Assembly (NCBI RefSeq): GCF_001949145.1 | Contig: NW_019091402.1 | Location: 1,756,377-1,811,941 of the forward strand | Length of the DNA stretch: 55,565 nucleotides | DNA from: Acanthaster planci | Lineage: Eukaryota > Echinodermata > Asteroidea > Valvatida > Acanthasteridae | Reading direction: 5' to 3' | In this document: positions 1 through 10,523 of the stretch, piece after piece | How positions within the stretch are numbered: position 1 is the stretch's first letter | Layout of the letters: the number at the start of each line of letters is the position of its first letter | Position numbers and translations under genes: made by a program | The notes under the pieces: generated by a model | The model's input: only the letters and a program-made list of their open reading frames with translations | The model's database searches: none | Told to the model about the DNA's origin: nothing

Positions 1-776
1 TGTTCCATATTGCTATTGGGTTTATTGTAGCCCTTATAAAATTGAGACTTTAAAGGCTCTAAGAGGGAACATTCTATAAGGAGCTTGGAAGATGTTTCAG
101 ACTGGCAGGGCTTCCATGTAGGATGAGGCTGTAATGTAAAATCTAAAGATGGAAACAGATATACCTTAAACTCTGGCAGTGAAAAATGGTCCAGATTAGG
201 AGAAGGGTCAAGTGGCAAAATACTATAGTTTTACAAATAGACATACATATACAAACAAGTTGTTCTGCTAGTTAAAATAAATGAGCATTTATTTCACTTG
301 CAAATAGAAATTGACTGGTTTGATTGTTTCACCTACACACAAAGCATTTTTGCAAGGTAATATTTTCAAATGAAACAAATTTCATGTCAGTGCTTAAAGG
401 GCCTAATTAGAATGCACTAAAAGGTGTTTGGTGAAAAACATTGTTTTAGACATTAATTTGTGATCCCAAATTAGTTAAAATTTAAGCATGATGGCCCCTC
501 AAAAAAAGTTTTATGACTAAAGATTAAAAAACTATTTAAATCAAATATTTCTTTCATGCACAGAGTAAGGCCCTTAGAGTGTTTTCAAAAATTACATTTT
601 TGCAGTAATGGCCTTTCAGTACTGAGCCAACAATTTGGGGACTTGCAGTTTTGTGATAATCTTAAGTGAGAGACTTTTTTCTAATGCTCTGGCAATGTGG
701 ATGTACAAGTTGGAAAATACAAAATGCACATAGAATTTTGTCCAAGGAAAAACTTCTAAAAATGAACAAAGAAATT
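1..776. other. Non-coding AT-rich flank
   Basis: No ORF here has splice signals or recognisable protein content. The stretch is AT-rich with short homopolymer runs. I see nothing beyond ordinary intergenic or intronic sequence. Confidence 0.5.
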
Positions 777-848
777 GACTGGAGCAGGATTTGAACCTGC
801 AACATCTGGAACACCGTACCAGCGCTCTACCAACTGAGCTATCCAGCC
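777..848 (-). tRNA. tRNA-like sequence (Thr-GGT-like cloverleaf, possibly a SINE head or pseudogene)
   Basis: Read on the minus strand, 72 nt fold into a full cloverleaf. The acceptor is 7 bp (GGCTGGA with TCCAGTC, one G-T wobble). The D arm is GCTC/GAGC around AGTTGGTA, and the T arm is GCAGG/CCTGC around TTCAAAT. Internal A-box (TAGCTCAGTTGG) and B-box (GGTTCAAATCC) promoters are intact, and a T-run lies about 20 nt downstream. By position the anticodon is GGT (Thr). However the base before it is C instead of the nearly universal U33, and the innermost anticodon-stem pair is T-T. That makes a tRNA pseudogene or SINE head as likely as a working tRNA. No intron and no encoded CCA are visible. 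Confidence 0.6.
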
Positions 849-930
849 CTACATCAACAGTTACGTGTAAATTTTTCATGCCAAGATACATACATCTTCA
901 AAGTGCTTCCTTTCTGAGACTCAGAATCAC

Positions 931-1270
931 AAATAGCGCCCTCACATTACCAGAATATACTCATAAACAGTACCCTCACATAACTGCAATATCATTGTAA
1001 CTCATAATAATGCCCTCACATTACCACGATATCGATTTAACTCATAAACAGTGCCCTCACATAACTGCAATATCATTGTAACTCATAAATAGCGCCCTCA
1101 CATTCCGCAATATCATTTTAACTCATAAACAGAGCCCTCACATTATCGCAATATCATTCTTACTCATAAACAATGCCCTCACATTACTGCAATATAATTC
1201 TTACTCATAAACGGGGCCCCCACATTACTGCAATATCATTCTAACTCATAAACAGTGCCCTCACATGACT
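931..1270. repeat. 41-bp minisatellite, about 8 units
   Basis: The core CTCATAA recurs at 960, 1001, 1041, 1082, 1122, 1163, 1204 and 1245, a spacing of 40-41 bp. Each unit runs roughly ACTCATAAACAGTGCCCTCA, then CATTACTGCAATATCATT. Units differ by a few substitutions and single-base indels, so the array is fairly old. It starts about 80 bp from the tRNA-like sequence. Confidence 0.9.
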
Positions 1271-1681
1271 TGGTTAAAATCCAATTTTTTATACATCATT
1301 TTCGGGGCCGTAAACGACCTGGACAAGGTGCTGACCAAAGTTGTTTTTTTTCCAGTGTTGTGAGACTTCAGTACTCTGTAGCGGACGTTTCTTGTTTTGA
1401 TGCCAGAAAATAGCCAAATTAAATGACGCTCATTTTTTGCCATGTGAATACCATTTGTTTAAATTATTAATCAACTACGTATGATCCTTTGAGTAGTGTA
1501 CAAATGCAGATAAACTTGCTCCATCACTAAGGTGGAAGCAAGGAACTGCATCTCTGAGAAGACTGAGTCCTTTCCTTGCCTTTTTGTGAATCAATGCCTA
1601 AGATTCTGACGAGGATCCCTCATGCAATCTTGGAAACTGTTCCTCCTCAGTGACGGAGGCGAGGACTGGCATCTATCTGAG
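1271..1681. other. No gene seen; possible 3' UTR of the adjoining exon
   Basis: This lies downstream, on the minus strand, of the stop codon at 1682-1684, so part of it may be 3' UTR. I see no independent gene. Confidence 0.35.
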
Positions 1682-1846
1682 TTACTTCCTCTCCTTGGCA
1701 TTCTCATGAACCATATCTGGGAAGTCCCATAGGATCTTGTCCTCCATCTTCCTTCTCTCCAGGTTGAAGGAGGCGAGGGCGCTCTTCTCATCAGCATCAT
1801 GGTCTGCTTCTCCTGGTGCATACCCACAGCTTTCATATGAGGAAGT
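1682..1846 (-). CDS. Probable terminal coding exon of an unrecognised gene
   Basis: On the minus strand a CCCAG acceptor precedes a 165-nt frame of 54 codons ending in TAA at 1682-1684. The peptide is acidic and hydrophilic: it contains YAPGEADHDADEKSA, then NLERRKMEDKILWDFPDM, and ends HENAKERK. A mixed-charge helix followed by Trp-Asp-Phe-Pro looks like a genuine protein C-terminus. I do not recognise the family and could not find convincing upstream exons, which should lie at higher coordinates. A longer overlapping frame ending at 1591 is arginine- and proline-rich and looks like a shadow. Coding status is inferred from composition and the acceptor only. Confidence 0.45.
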   Translation of the reverse strand, partial: TSSYESCGYAPGEADHDADEKSALASFNLERRKMEDKILWDFPDMVHENAKERK

Positions 1847-2174
1847 CTGGGGAAGAAATCAATCACAAAAGGAACCAAGTTGGAGCAGAAATTGAGACCT
1901 TCCTTAGAAAGTTATCCTTGTACGCTCCTTATTTCTACACCTTTCATTTCATAAAAACCTGTTAGTGTCTTAGACTATTGCTTTTCATCCATTTTCATGT
2001 TAGAAAATGAATTATGACAAGAGGATTCCTTTGACACCGCTGACCCATTCTGAAAGTCTGAAAGTGATTTGTACTCTTTGTTAAAAACATTTTTCCAGAC
2101 ACCCCTTTAGGGTTTAGTAAATCAAAAAAGTGACATTATTAAACACTTAAAATTGTCTTTCCCTTTTCCTGACA

Positions 2175-2188
2175 AGTAGAGGGCGCTG
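2175..2188 (+). promoter_or_regulatory. CTCF-like motif
   Basis: AGTAGAGGGCGCTG with the base before it matches about 13 of 14 positions of the vertebrate CTCF core CCASYAGRKGGCRS. Similar motifs recur in the window near gene starts. Binding is inferred only from the motif. Confidence 0.3.
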
Positions 2189-3269
2189 TTTTACAGCAAT
2201 ACTGTAACGTCAATCAGGGAAGACATCGAACCTACAATATCTATGGACCAACAGCTCCTACAGAAATCAACAACAGATCCCGAAAGCGTGGGCAGCAATA
2301 TTCAAAGAGTGTGCACAAGTCTGTAGAGTTGGATACAAATTGGAAATTTTGGATGGTGACTGAAAATACTGTTAAGTGTTTACAACGTGGTTCTTTTTTT
2401 GTGTTTTGATTCAATATTTATCAAAATTAAGGTAGATCCTTCTTTAAATAAGAACTCTGAACACCTACATTTTTGTCCATATTTTTTGCTCAGCTTCAAA
2501 AAGCCTGAACAAATTCCCATAATGTATTTGATTTCAATTTTTAGACTTTATTTTTGAAATGTTTTGGAAACACAGTTCTCAGTTCTGTATCAGATAAAAC
2601 TTGAGAAAATATGTTGAATTTGCTTTTCAAAATACTAAATAACAGGGATGTCAGGAATTTATTTGAATTTTGCATAATGTGCACCTTGGCTTCTACTAAT
2701 GACTCGTAATAATTATTGGGCAATATTATGAGGAAGAAAAATTGAACTGTGCTGGGTTAGAATTTTAATAAAAAGACCAACAGGGCCAAATAATATTTGA
2801 TGGACAATTGCCCCCAATTCATTTTCTTGATGTAGAGCAGTGCTGCACAGCAAATCATGAAACCCCAGGGGACAAGGCAGCCGTTTGCTTGTGGTTATTA
2901 AAAATAGAGACTTTCCTTAAATTATGCCCCTGCTGTTGTCGATCTAAAGGTATTTTATGTCTATGATTAGACGCTTCATTTCATGAGCTTTACTATCAAA
3001 AACTGAAACCCAAATTGCTCCTTGACAGGTTGAACATGTCTCAGGAAATGTGGACCATTGATCAAAGGTCATTTGTCATGAAACAGCAACGAACCATGAA
3101 GGAAAAGGAACTTTAGGCCAGGAAAATGTGAACAATTCCAGTATAGTGGGTGCATTCAACTAGCTTGCTTTAGTTCAACAAGGGCTTAACCTCATCCCTA
3201 TCGTCTTGCTTGGTTGACACAATGCACAGAACCATTCCTATGTCAGGGTTGCCCTAAAAGCTAGCCAAA

Positions 3270-3510
3270 AGCAGGGTGGATCCAAAACCCAATTTTTGGG
3301 GGGAGGGGGGACAAACTTGATTCTGGGGGCCAGTTTTTTATTTTTAAAGTTATTTGAGGGGTTAGGTTACATTTCCACTTTTCAAAAGAAGGGAAAATAC
3401 ACAGACCAAAAAGATCCTTTCATTTTTTTCAAATGAAAACAATTTTTGCTCCTTTTTTGGTCGTGACCCCAATTGGCCCCTCCCCCCTTTCCCGGATTCG
3501 TCCTTGCAGA
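3270..3510. repeat. Imperfect inverted repeat with G/C runs (transposon-like)
   Basis: GGTGGATCC followed by a GGGGGGAGGGGGG tract near 3275-3312 is answered by CCCCTCCCCCC and CGGATTCGTCC near 3476-3506. This resembles short non-autonomous DNA transposons that begin with a GGATCC-type terminus. Ends and target-site duplication are not clear. Confidence 0.35.
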
Positions 3511-4207
3511 AAGCCAGCAACGATACGAAACACAGGACTCTTACCTGTGCTACTTATGACGTAACCCACCTATTCACTTTGGAGATTTCAACGGTCAGTC
3601 CACTCGCACCATGACGCTAGCCAGCCTCAACGTTCCTGTAGGCAGCCATATCAGTACATACACCTGGCCATGCTGGCAATGTGGCTTTCCAAAATCTAAC
3701 CACAGGGAAAAATGACAAAAAACAACAAGAAAAGGTCACCTAAGGTTTTTCAGTGACACTGTATTAATACTTTTTCCCCAAATGAGCAAAACACCCATGT
3801 TTCAACCTATCACCACATAGACTCATATTGTGGGTGGCTGTTAAATCCATAAAATCATACAGTACTGGGGAGTGCAGGGAGTGACAGGCTGGGTGGGGTC
3901 AGGGCCCAATATCACGGGGCTTCTGAACACAGTCAGCGGAAAAATCGTGCTAACTTTAGCAGAAAAATGTGCTAACCTTGAGCACTATTTCGTGGTGGTT
4001 CTCGGGGTGGTTGTGCTAACGGTTACGCGCAGATAGAGATTTCTGTTACATCACAAAGTGTCAGCAAATCTTTCCTCCAAGGTTAGGATGCATTTGACTG
4101 TACTTACTGTTCACGGTATGCATGAAATACGCAGAGCCTCTGTAAGTTAAGCAGCGCCAAGAAATTGGGCCCTGATTGTTACAAGCAAGGTTCCAACGAA
4201 ATCTGAA

Positions 4208-4400
4208 AATCAAATTCAGTGACCTTTCCTGCACTTTCCAGAACTAAAATATGACAATTTCGATGGCATTTAATGCCACTCTGCACAGAAAATTTGTTTG
4301 GTATAATAAACGGGAAGACTGCCATAGCCACTATCCATAACCACCATCAAAATCACCCTTGTACAAACTTGATTTCCAGGACTTTTGCTCAGACCAACTT
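4208..4400. repeat. Dispersed repeat, copy 1 (partner at 51300-51510)
   Basis: This segment is alignable by eye to 51300-51510 in the same orientation. Shared blocks include CATTTAATGCCA and GGAAGACTGCCATAGC, plus CTTGATTTCCA with GGACTTTT or CGACTTTT near the 3' end. Two copies about 47 kb apart, one inside a TPR intron, mark an interspersed repeat of roughly 200 bp. Its class is unknown. Confidence 0.7.
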
Positions 4401-4998
4401 GCCATTCCCAACTTCCAAGTGACTGTCAAACCATATGACAGATTGAGATAAAACTTCAATATTTGTACTGAGAAGGAAAGTAGGGCCAAATCTACATGCA
4501 CCTACAAAAATTGATTTCTTCACAGATGGCAAATATGACAAGTGACAGCTTTTCTACCTGCTATTTTATCTATCCACTATTCTTGCTTCTCATCACTGTC
4601 AGCTGGTCAGAGTGGCTGTCACTTGGGTCCTCACTGGAACTTGAGTCTCTCTTGAGCCCGCTTCTTGAGAAGAACAAAGAGGAGACTTTTGTGTCAGGCT
4701 TAATAAAATAAATGTACATGCAATGTGAGATTTCTGGAAATACTGATATGCCCAAGTTTGTCAAGCTGGCAAGAAAGATTGGGATTTTGCCTTCTTATCA
4801 TGGTAATTAATGATGCATCCAAGTGCCTGGCCTTCCCAAATTATAAGGCCAGGCATCTCAAGCACATGTCAGTTTAGGAATATGTGTAAATAAAGTGTCC
4901 ATGCAATACATGGACAAGTACAGGTACGCTAAAGTGTGTCAAAACTAGCTCGGAAGAATTTTTTCATGCTGCAGCCATGTGCCTGCCTTCCAGAGCTG

Positions 4999-5076
4999 AC
5001 GAGACCGAGTTGACTTGGGACCAAGTTGACCTCAGACGGAGTTGACTCAGAGCAAGTTGATTCCAGACCAAGTTGG
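4999..5076. repeat. Short tandem repeat, about 15.5-bp period
   Basis: AGTTGAC-type cores occur at 5009, 5024, 5040, 5055 and 5071, each preceded by a GACCAAGT-like variant. Five degenerate units are visible and no function is apparent. Confidence 0.65.
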
Positions 5077-7851
5077 CGACTTCACACTGATGAGTATACA
5101 GTGTGTTTACATTGCCATGTTTCGCCGGACCACATCCAAATCTTTAAAAAGGCAATTTGTAGAGTCTGAGTTGCTCAGGCTATTAACTGATCTACATCAT
5201 CCTGACATGACCGAAGCAGTCGGGTCAAATACCATTTTAAAAATTCAAATATGCACAGCATGCCAAAGTGAAGTTGGGCTTGTTGGGCTTATATCATACG
5301 GGATGGCCTCATATTACAGCTGCACGTGAGCACATCATCACACCTAGCTACATGTAGCTAGCTCTGAGTAGAACGTTAGTAGGGTGAGTGCGGGAATTTT
5401 CGACCAGGAGGAAAATTTGACCAAATGCATTCAAAAACTACACAGCTGGTCGAATTTCTTGCTTTTCTTATGTGATCGAATACCCCAACCTTTACCCCGT
5501 TCCTCTGTCTCGAATTTGGACGTCAAAAATTGAAAAAGAGGTATACTAACACTCCACTCAGTGGAGCTACATCACACCAAACGACTTGCTTGGGAGGGGC
5601 AAACAATTTGCAAGATGTGTGCAAAATTTAAGTGGGCATAGGCCTCCTAAATACTTGTGTCATTTTCAGAGAAATGGGCCATGTACATGTAGTGTAGTCA
5701 TGCCTTTGTGTTGATCCTAGTCCTACTCCTACTACTAGAACATAATATGGTCTCTTCCTTTCTTTGTGGTCTCAACATGCTCAATGACTAACCCTATGAA
5801 TTTTATTCCTGTAAAGAAAGGACAAGTGTGGAATATCAAAGCAAAATCCATTGTACTTACTCCATATCACGCACATGTAGGTGTGCCAGCGATTCCTCTA
5901 ATTTCTTACGTGTTGTCGTGATGATAGTTGATAAACAAAGTCGCGAAAATAAACGGATTGAGCTCATTTAAAGCGACCACCGTGCGCTCAGTATACTACA
6001 CACGTGTGCCACCCGTGTTGTTTGCAGTGTGTCTGTCCGTAGCCGGCGCGGTCCGCCCATGTTTTTTCTCCTCCGGGTACGGTCTATGGTCCGCCATTCT
6101 GAAAATGGGTTTTCGATGCAGCGCGAGTTTAGTAACATTTTGAGCGAGAGCGGTAAAAAGCGCCCTCACTTGGACGCCATTCTCTTTTCCTTTTCTCGTT
6201 GGCCAACGCAACCAGTTGACAAGTATTTGTGAAGCCTCTTGTTTACTTAATTAATAAAGCGATCAGGCTGCTGCACACTTGAGATCATAAGCGCCACGGA
6301 GCCCGCCTTGTTTGTTTCTATGCTAATGAATATTTCCATATTCCTTGACCAAAGCCAGTCATTCCATTATATTGTGGGAGGACCTCGGCATCCGACTCCG
6401 AGGCTTTATTATGAACTAAACGGAGACGAGGACAGCGTGACCACCATATTTTAAAGATCTCTCCCGATAGACCGTCAGCGGCTTTTTAGATGAGTAGATC
6501 TTTGTACATTATGCACTGCGCATAATGAACGGCCATTTTGGTTCCATATTCTGAAGTTTGCGCTACTCACTATTTACATATAGGCCTAGGCTATACAGTT
6601 CTGGTCATTATACAAGGCACTCCTGTTCCAAAGAGCATAAGAGCATTACACAAAAATCAATCCTTCAAAATCACTCAATTATGTTTTGTAAAAATATTGG
6701 CCACTACTGTTGTCCAAATCAGCTATTTAACATGAAAAGCAAGGTTAAAGTCGAACCTACCCCAAGAACGTAGAAAAGTGCGATACATAATTGTATACAA
6801 CGCTACGGGAGACCATGTTGTTTTGCAGTGGATGACGTGTTTGGCTCAGGAATACGGATTCGTCATTAGCATGAAATCTAAAATGTTGATTTTTTCCCCA
6901 TTTATTGCTATAAAAGAGGGGGAAGTCTATCGTAGCATGGCGTGTAAATAAAGTTGTGCTTCATTACTCAAAGTCATAAAAAAAGCTTTCTTCCTTTAGT
7001 CTGGTCAAGAGCGGGTCGCGCCAGACTTTTTGTGAGTGTCAAAGACACTGAAGTTGCTCAGGGTTTCAGATATTATTAAGTCCAAATTGTAAGCTTTCCT
7101 GAAGTAATTTCAGAAGCTGAGACTACAACCATAGACCTGTACGCGATAGCCTCGGTAACATCAACAAGGGTCCTCCCAATAATATAGCGGTGTGTCATAA
7201 ATATTATTCATCAAAAATAAAGGCGACAGTCGCTACAATACAAAGACTATACCGATGTGGTAAGGGTCTTGTCAAAGTCAGCTTCATTTTTGGTAAATGA
7301 CAACCAGCAGTAAAGCCAGGATTCTGAGCACGGACAGTGAGTGGGGGGGGGCTTTACTTACAAATGGGGGGGGGGCTGACTGGATGTTGGACATAATGAT
7401 ACATGTTTAATCGTGATCACATCAAGTAGGGGCGACTGGGGGCGACGATTTTTCATGGGGGGTACGCCTCTGCCCCCCCCCTTTAGCCACGCTTCTGTAA
7501 TCAACACACTTGCTATGGATGTTTGATACCACTATAGGTCACGTGACTTGGCGCAATCGGTGTATACAACGATCCAATTCTGTGCACAGTTCAAAGCCAA
7601 GACCACGTAGAACAAAATAAAACCGCAAGCCTCCGACCTTATAATTGATGGATTGTGATCGAGTGTTCGCGAAGTGGGTGTTCAAGCCGAGCTATATGCT
7701 ACGTCGCTGAGCTGGACAGGTAATAAGCACTCGAATATACGGACACGAGTGTATGTGATCCGGCGAATATATTAAAGAGCGGCGTCAGCATTGCGCTTGC
7801 AATTGCGTTCGCCAGTGGGAGTTACGAGGAATACGCGCAACAGGTTTACAC
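5077..7851. other. Non-coding; CpG-richer patch and possible promoter of the GPCR
   Basis: No gene is supported. A CpG-richer patch at about 5940-6480 contains a CTCF-like motif at 6159-6173 (minus). Short ORFs there lack usable splice donors. G and C runs near 7340-7480 interrupt complexity. Just upstream of the GPCR, CGAATATATTAAA near 7766 could act as a TATA-like element. Partly matching inverted segments (ATATTGTGGGAGGACC near 6373; its reverse near 7165-7185) hint at an old inverted-repeat transposon. Confidence 0.35.
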
Positions 7852-8841
7852 ATGGAACACTTTCATGGCATCAGTGATATGAGCCCACTTGTGAACGAGA
7901 CTTTGCCGACGGTGGTTGACGATATATACCAACTTAGCCCGGCTTTGATCGCTTTGCGGACAGCCTACATAGCCCTGACCAGCCTGGTAATTATCCTAGC
8001 GAACGTCCTGACACTGGCCGTGATGTGGCGCGCAAGGGGAGACTTCCCGCCCGGCTCCACCAAGCTCGTCATGTCCTCCCTCGCCCTGTCGGACCTAACA
8101 GTTGGGGCGATGACCACGCTTTGCGTTCCCCTCTCCGTCATGGACAGCTGGCCCTTCGGGGACCTCGCCTGCACGCTGGTGTGCTCAGCTGCGACCTTGG
8201 CGAGTAGCATCTCGATCGTAAATCTCATGAGTCTCACACTTGATCGCCTGGTTGCCGTTACGAAACCGTTCTCATATCCCACGCTAATGTCCAGAAACCG
8301 AGTCTTATGTTTGACGTTATTCCAGTGGATAGGCTTGACCGCTGCTGTAGCGATTGTAATGGCCACCGTGCGACCTACGGTGCGATATAACCGGGCCGCC
8401 GTCATGTGCCTCATGGAGACCGGCGAAGAAGCCCTCCCACTGGATGTAAATTTTCTCTGTCTGACTTTAATCTTTCCCATAGCCACAATGATGGGAATCT
8501 ATGCCAAGCTCATCCACACCAGCAACCAACAGGCCAGCAAGATTAACACCATCAACACAACCTCCCGTAAGGAAGGAAATTCGGCTAAAGCCGGCAGCGG
8601 CAAGGCCGTGCGGCTCTTCTGCGTCGTGGTGGTGGTGTACACGGTCTGCTTCCTCCCGTTCTCGGCGGCCAGGATATACGCCGATCTCCACCCTCGGACC
8701 CCGCTGCCACCGGCGCTGGAGTTCGTCTGCGCGTGGCTTATCGTCAGCAACAGTTTCTGGAACTTCATTATATACATACTCATGAATGGAACTTTCAGAA
8801 AGCTCGCCAAGCAAATACTGCAGCAATTGTTCAAGAGATAA
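7852..8841 (+). CDS. Orphan rhodopsin-family (class A) GPCR, single exon
   Basis: An intronless 329-codon frame with seven hydrophobic segments; the ATG at 7852 precedes TM1 by about 40 residues with one N-glycosylation site (N15-E-T). TM2 holds the conserved Asp of LALSDL. A Cys at the top of TM3 (GDLAC) and one in ECL2 (AVMC) can form the usual disulphide. TM3 ends DRL instead of DRY, TM6 reads CFLPF instead of CWLP, and TM7 has NFIIY instead of NPIIY. The amine-binding Asp 3.32 is Ala by counting from the TM3 Cys, arguing against a monoamine receptor. ICL3 is short and basic. It is probably a plasma-membrane receptor with unknown ligand. Codons are GC-rich relative to the flanks, and ATTAAA near 9018 may be the poly(A) signal. 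Confidence 0.9.
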   Translation: MEHFHGISDMSPLVNETLPTVVDDIYQLSPALIALRTAYIALTSLVIILANVLTLAVMWRARGDFPPGSTKLVMSSLALSDLTVGAMTTLCVPLSVMDSWPFGDLACTLVCSAATLASSISIVNLMSLTLDRLVAVTKPFSYPTLMSRNRVLCLTLFQWIGLTAAVAIVMATVRPTVRYNRAAVMCLMETGEEALPLDVNFLCLTLIFPIATMMGIYAKLIHTSNQQASKINTINTTSRKEGNSAKAGSGKAVRLFCVVVVVYTVCFLPFSAARIYADLHPRTPLPPALEFVCAWLIVSNSFWNFIIYILMNGTFRKLAKQILQQLFKR

Positions 8842-9940
8842 CTCTGACTCCCGATCAGGCACTCATCGTGATTTTCTTAATTCATAGATACCAAAATGTT
8901 GCCATGATCTGCGTATAGTACTGCTGTAAGCCTCATCATGCATGCAATTCGTTCTCTGCCGTTCATCAGACCTTGAGTCAGTTATACGTTTTTCGAAAAC
9001 ACGTTTTGATCTTGAATTATTAAATTTCATTTACTATTTGATTGGATATACATCCCTTATTTACAACTGGTCATAATGAAAATGAATTGGAGTTTCATCA
9101 AAACAACCAATAGTTTAATAGTACGACGTGCCATTTTGGCAATCCCACATGGTCAAACGTTCCTTGCTTACATCAAACCTTAACGATTATGATTGATATC
9201 AAAATCACCTTTTAATTAACTCACTCTCTGAGTGGCTCCTGAGAGGTATCTACATTGGGTCTTTGCATACAATTTTCTACATCAATGTCTTTGTTTTTCA
9301 ATTAATCTTATTTCATATTTATTTTAAAATGTATTTGTCGTTCCTTAGGTTTCTGCTGCCTTATTGGTTTTTATGCTGAGAATTCAAATATTCATGAGCC
9401 AAACTGTGATGTCATTCCGGGGAGAAAACCCCAATCATGCATTGACTGGTGCACAAAAATTGCTGGAATTATTGAGTATTTGCTTTTTTAAAGTTTCCTT
9501 TGCATCTACTTGGGTGCTTCGATCGTTGTGTAAGTACATGATACTGTGGCGGTGTGGTTGTTTAAAAACGTAACGTAAGTTTGAGGATCAAGTCTGAAAC
9601 CGGTTGGGCTTTTGACTCCAGCCTAAAACTCAGGTTCCTCCCCGGTCCAGAGATCACTCAAAGCGACCTTAAGGCTAAGGGATCAGATCCGTTTGGGTGG
9701 AAATATACAGCCGATTATGATGACTGTGATGCTCTCTGCCAATTAGACAATAATAAAACAAGGACACCTGACCTGCGTAATGCTACACGGAGACAGTCTG
9801 ATATGCAACGCCCTATAGCAACACGCCACAGCGAGAGCACCACACATCTTCGCTGAACCAGCAGAATCTTTAAAAGGAGTAAGCTCCGCCCCCTTACGCG
9901 CTCGCCTTGATCAAACGCAAACCAAAGAGCTTACTACCTA
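8842..9940. other. GPCR 3' flank; no gene seen
   Basis: The 3' UTR probably ends after ATTAAA at about 9018-9023. A 91-codon frame at 9581-9856 has no splice context or recognisable content and is left out. The rest is AT-rich. Confidence 0.4.
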
Positions 9941-10203
9941 CACACACGGACGTATATAAAAAAAACCTGGACTAGCAACGCCTTTGTATGAAAAAGAAGC
10001 CAACCAGCGGCCATTTTACCGAGCCGAATACAAAGGCGTGGGTTGGCTCCCTACTATTGACGTCAGGAAGAACAAAGGCGGGCATTACCAGGCAAGCTTT
10101 GTATTCAACTCGGTAAAATGGCTGCCAGTGGATTCAATGACTCTATAAGCTGATTAAGGGCATTGCGAGTCCAGATTTTATTATACACGTCCGTGCCTAC
10201 ACA
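9941..10203. mobile_element. Palindromic MITE-like element with arms of about 100 bp
   Basis: The left arm (ACACACGGACGTATATAAA, then GGACTAGCAACGCC, then GCCATTTTACCGAG and GAATACAAAG) is repeated as its reverse complement in the right arm, ending TATACACGTCCGTG. No transposase is encoded. This is a non-autonomous foldback or MITE structure. Confidence 0.7.
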
Positions 10204-10347
10204 GAGCGCTACGCTCCGCCCATCCTGACGTCACAGGACGGGCGTGTACACACTACATTAGTCCTCATTATTATGCACAACAAAAGTTACAAAAGTCTGT
10301 ACACTTTCCGCTACAATACTGAAGCAGTGAGCAACCATATGAGGCCA

Positions 10348-10523
10348 CTTGATACTTCAGGCGAACGCAAACGCGAAGCGAATGTAACGTCACGAAACAT
10401 TTCCAGCGAAATTTCGCGTGAGTTGAGATGTGTTCAACTTTCTCGAATTTGCACCTTGAATATTTGAGCTGCCCTGACAAATTCGAGTTAATTTTCGCTT
10501 TCGCGCTAAGTATGAACCGACGT
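10348..10523 (-). mobile_element. MITE-like repeat, copy 1 (inverted relative to 25264-25450)
   Basis: The reverse complement aligns with 25264-25450: both start GGTCGGTTCATACTT or CGTCGGTTCATACTT, share GCGAATTTGT or CGAATTTGT and AAAGTTGAACACAT with TCAACT, and end in a TTCGCCTG-AGTAT terminus. The element is itself partly palindromic and rich in GCGAA/TTCGC. No coding capacity. Confidence 0.65.

Larger units (their letters stand above)
1847..4207. other. No confident gene
   Basis: If 1682-1846 is a true last exon, this is presumably its intron and upstream region, but I could not place further exons. A CTCF-like motif lies at 2175-2188 and a repeat at about 3270-3510. The rest is unremarkable AT-rich sequence. 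Confidence 0.4.

Noticed and set aside
1591-1878. 95-codon Arg/Pro-rich minus-strand frame
   Set aside because: It overlaps the 1682-1846 exon in another frame. The acidic frame looks more protein-like and ends at a natural stop, so this one was set aside, though not excluded.
3030-3110. Short plus-strand frame starting MSQEMWTIDQ
   Set aside because: Only 26 codons, preceded by an AG that would not keep it in one clear frame, and no partner exons.
5996-6211. Candidate first exon with MADHRPYPEEKK on the minus strand
   Set aside because: ATGGCGGAC context is attractive, but no usable splice donor follows before the stop and no downstream exon could be linked.
7965-8486. 173-codon minus-strand ORF inside the first GPCR
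   Set aside because: Antisense to a complete, motif-bearing GPCR; the open frame follows from the GC-rich coding strand.
9581-9856. 91-codon plus-strand ORF
   Set aside because: No homology recognised, no signals; the start is not ATG-supported by context and it sits in repeat-rich DNA.
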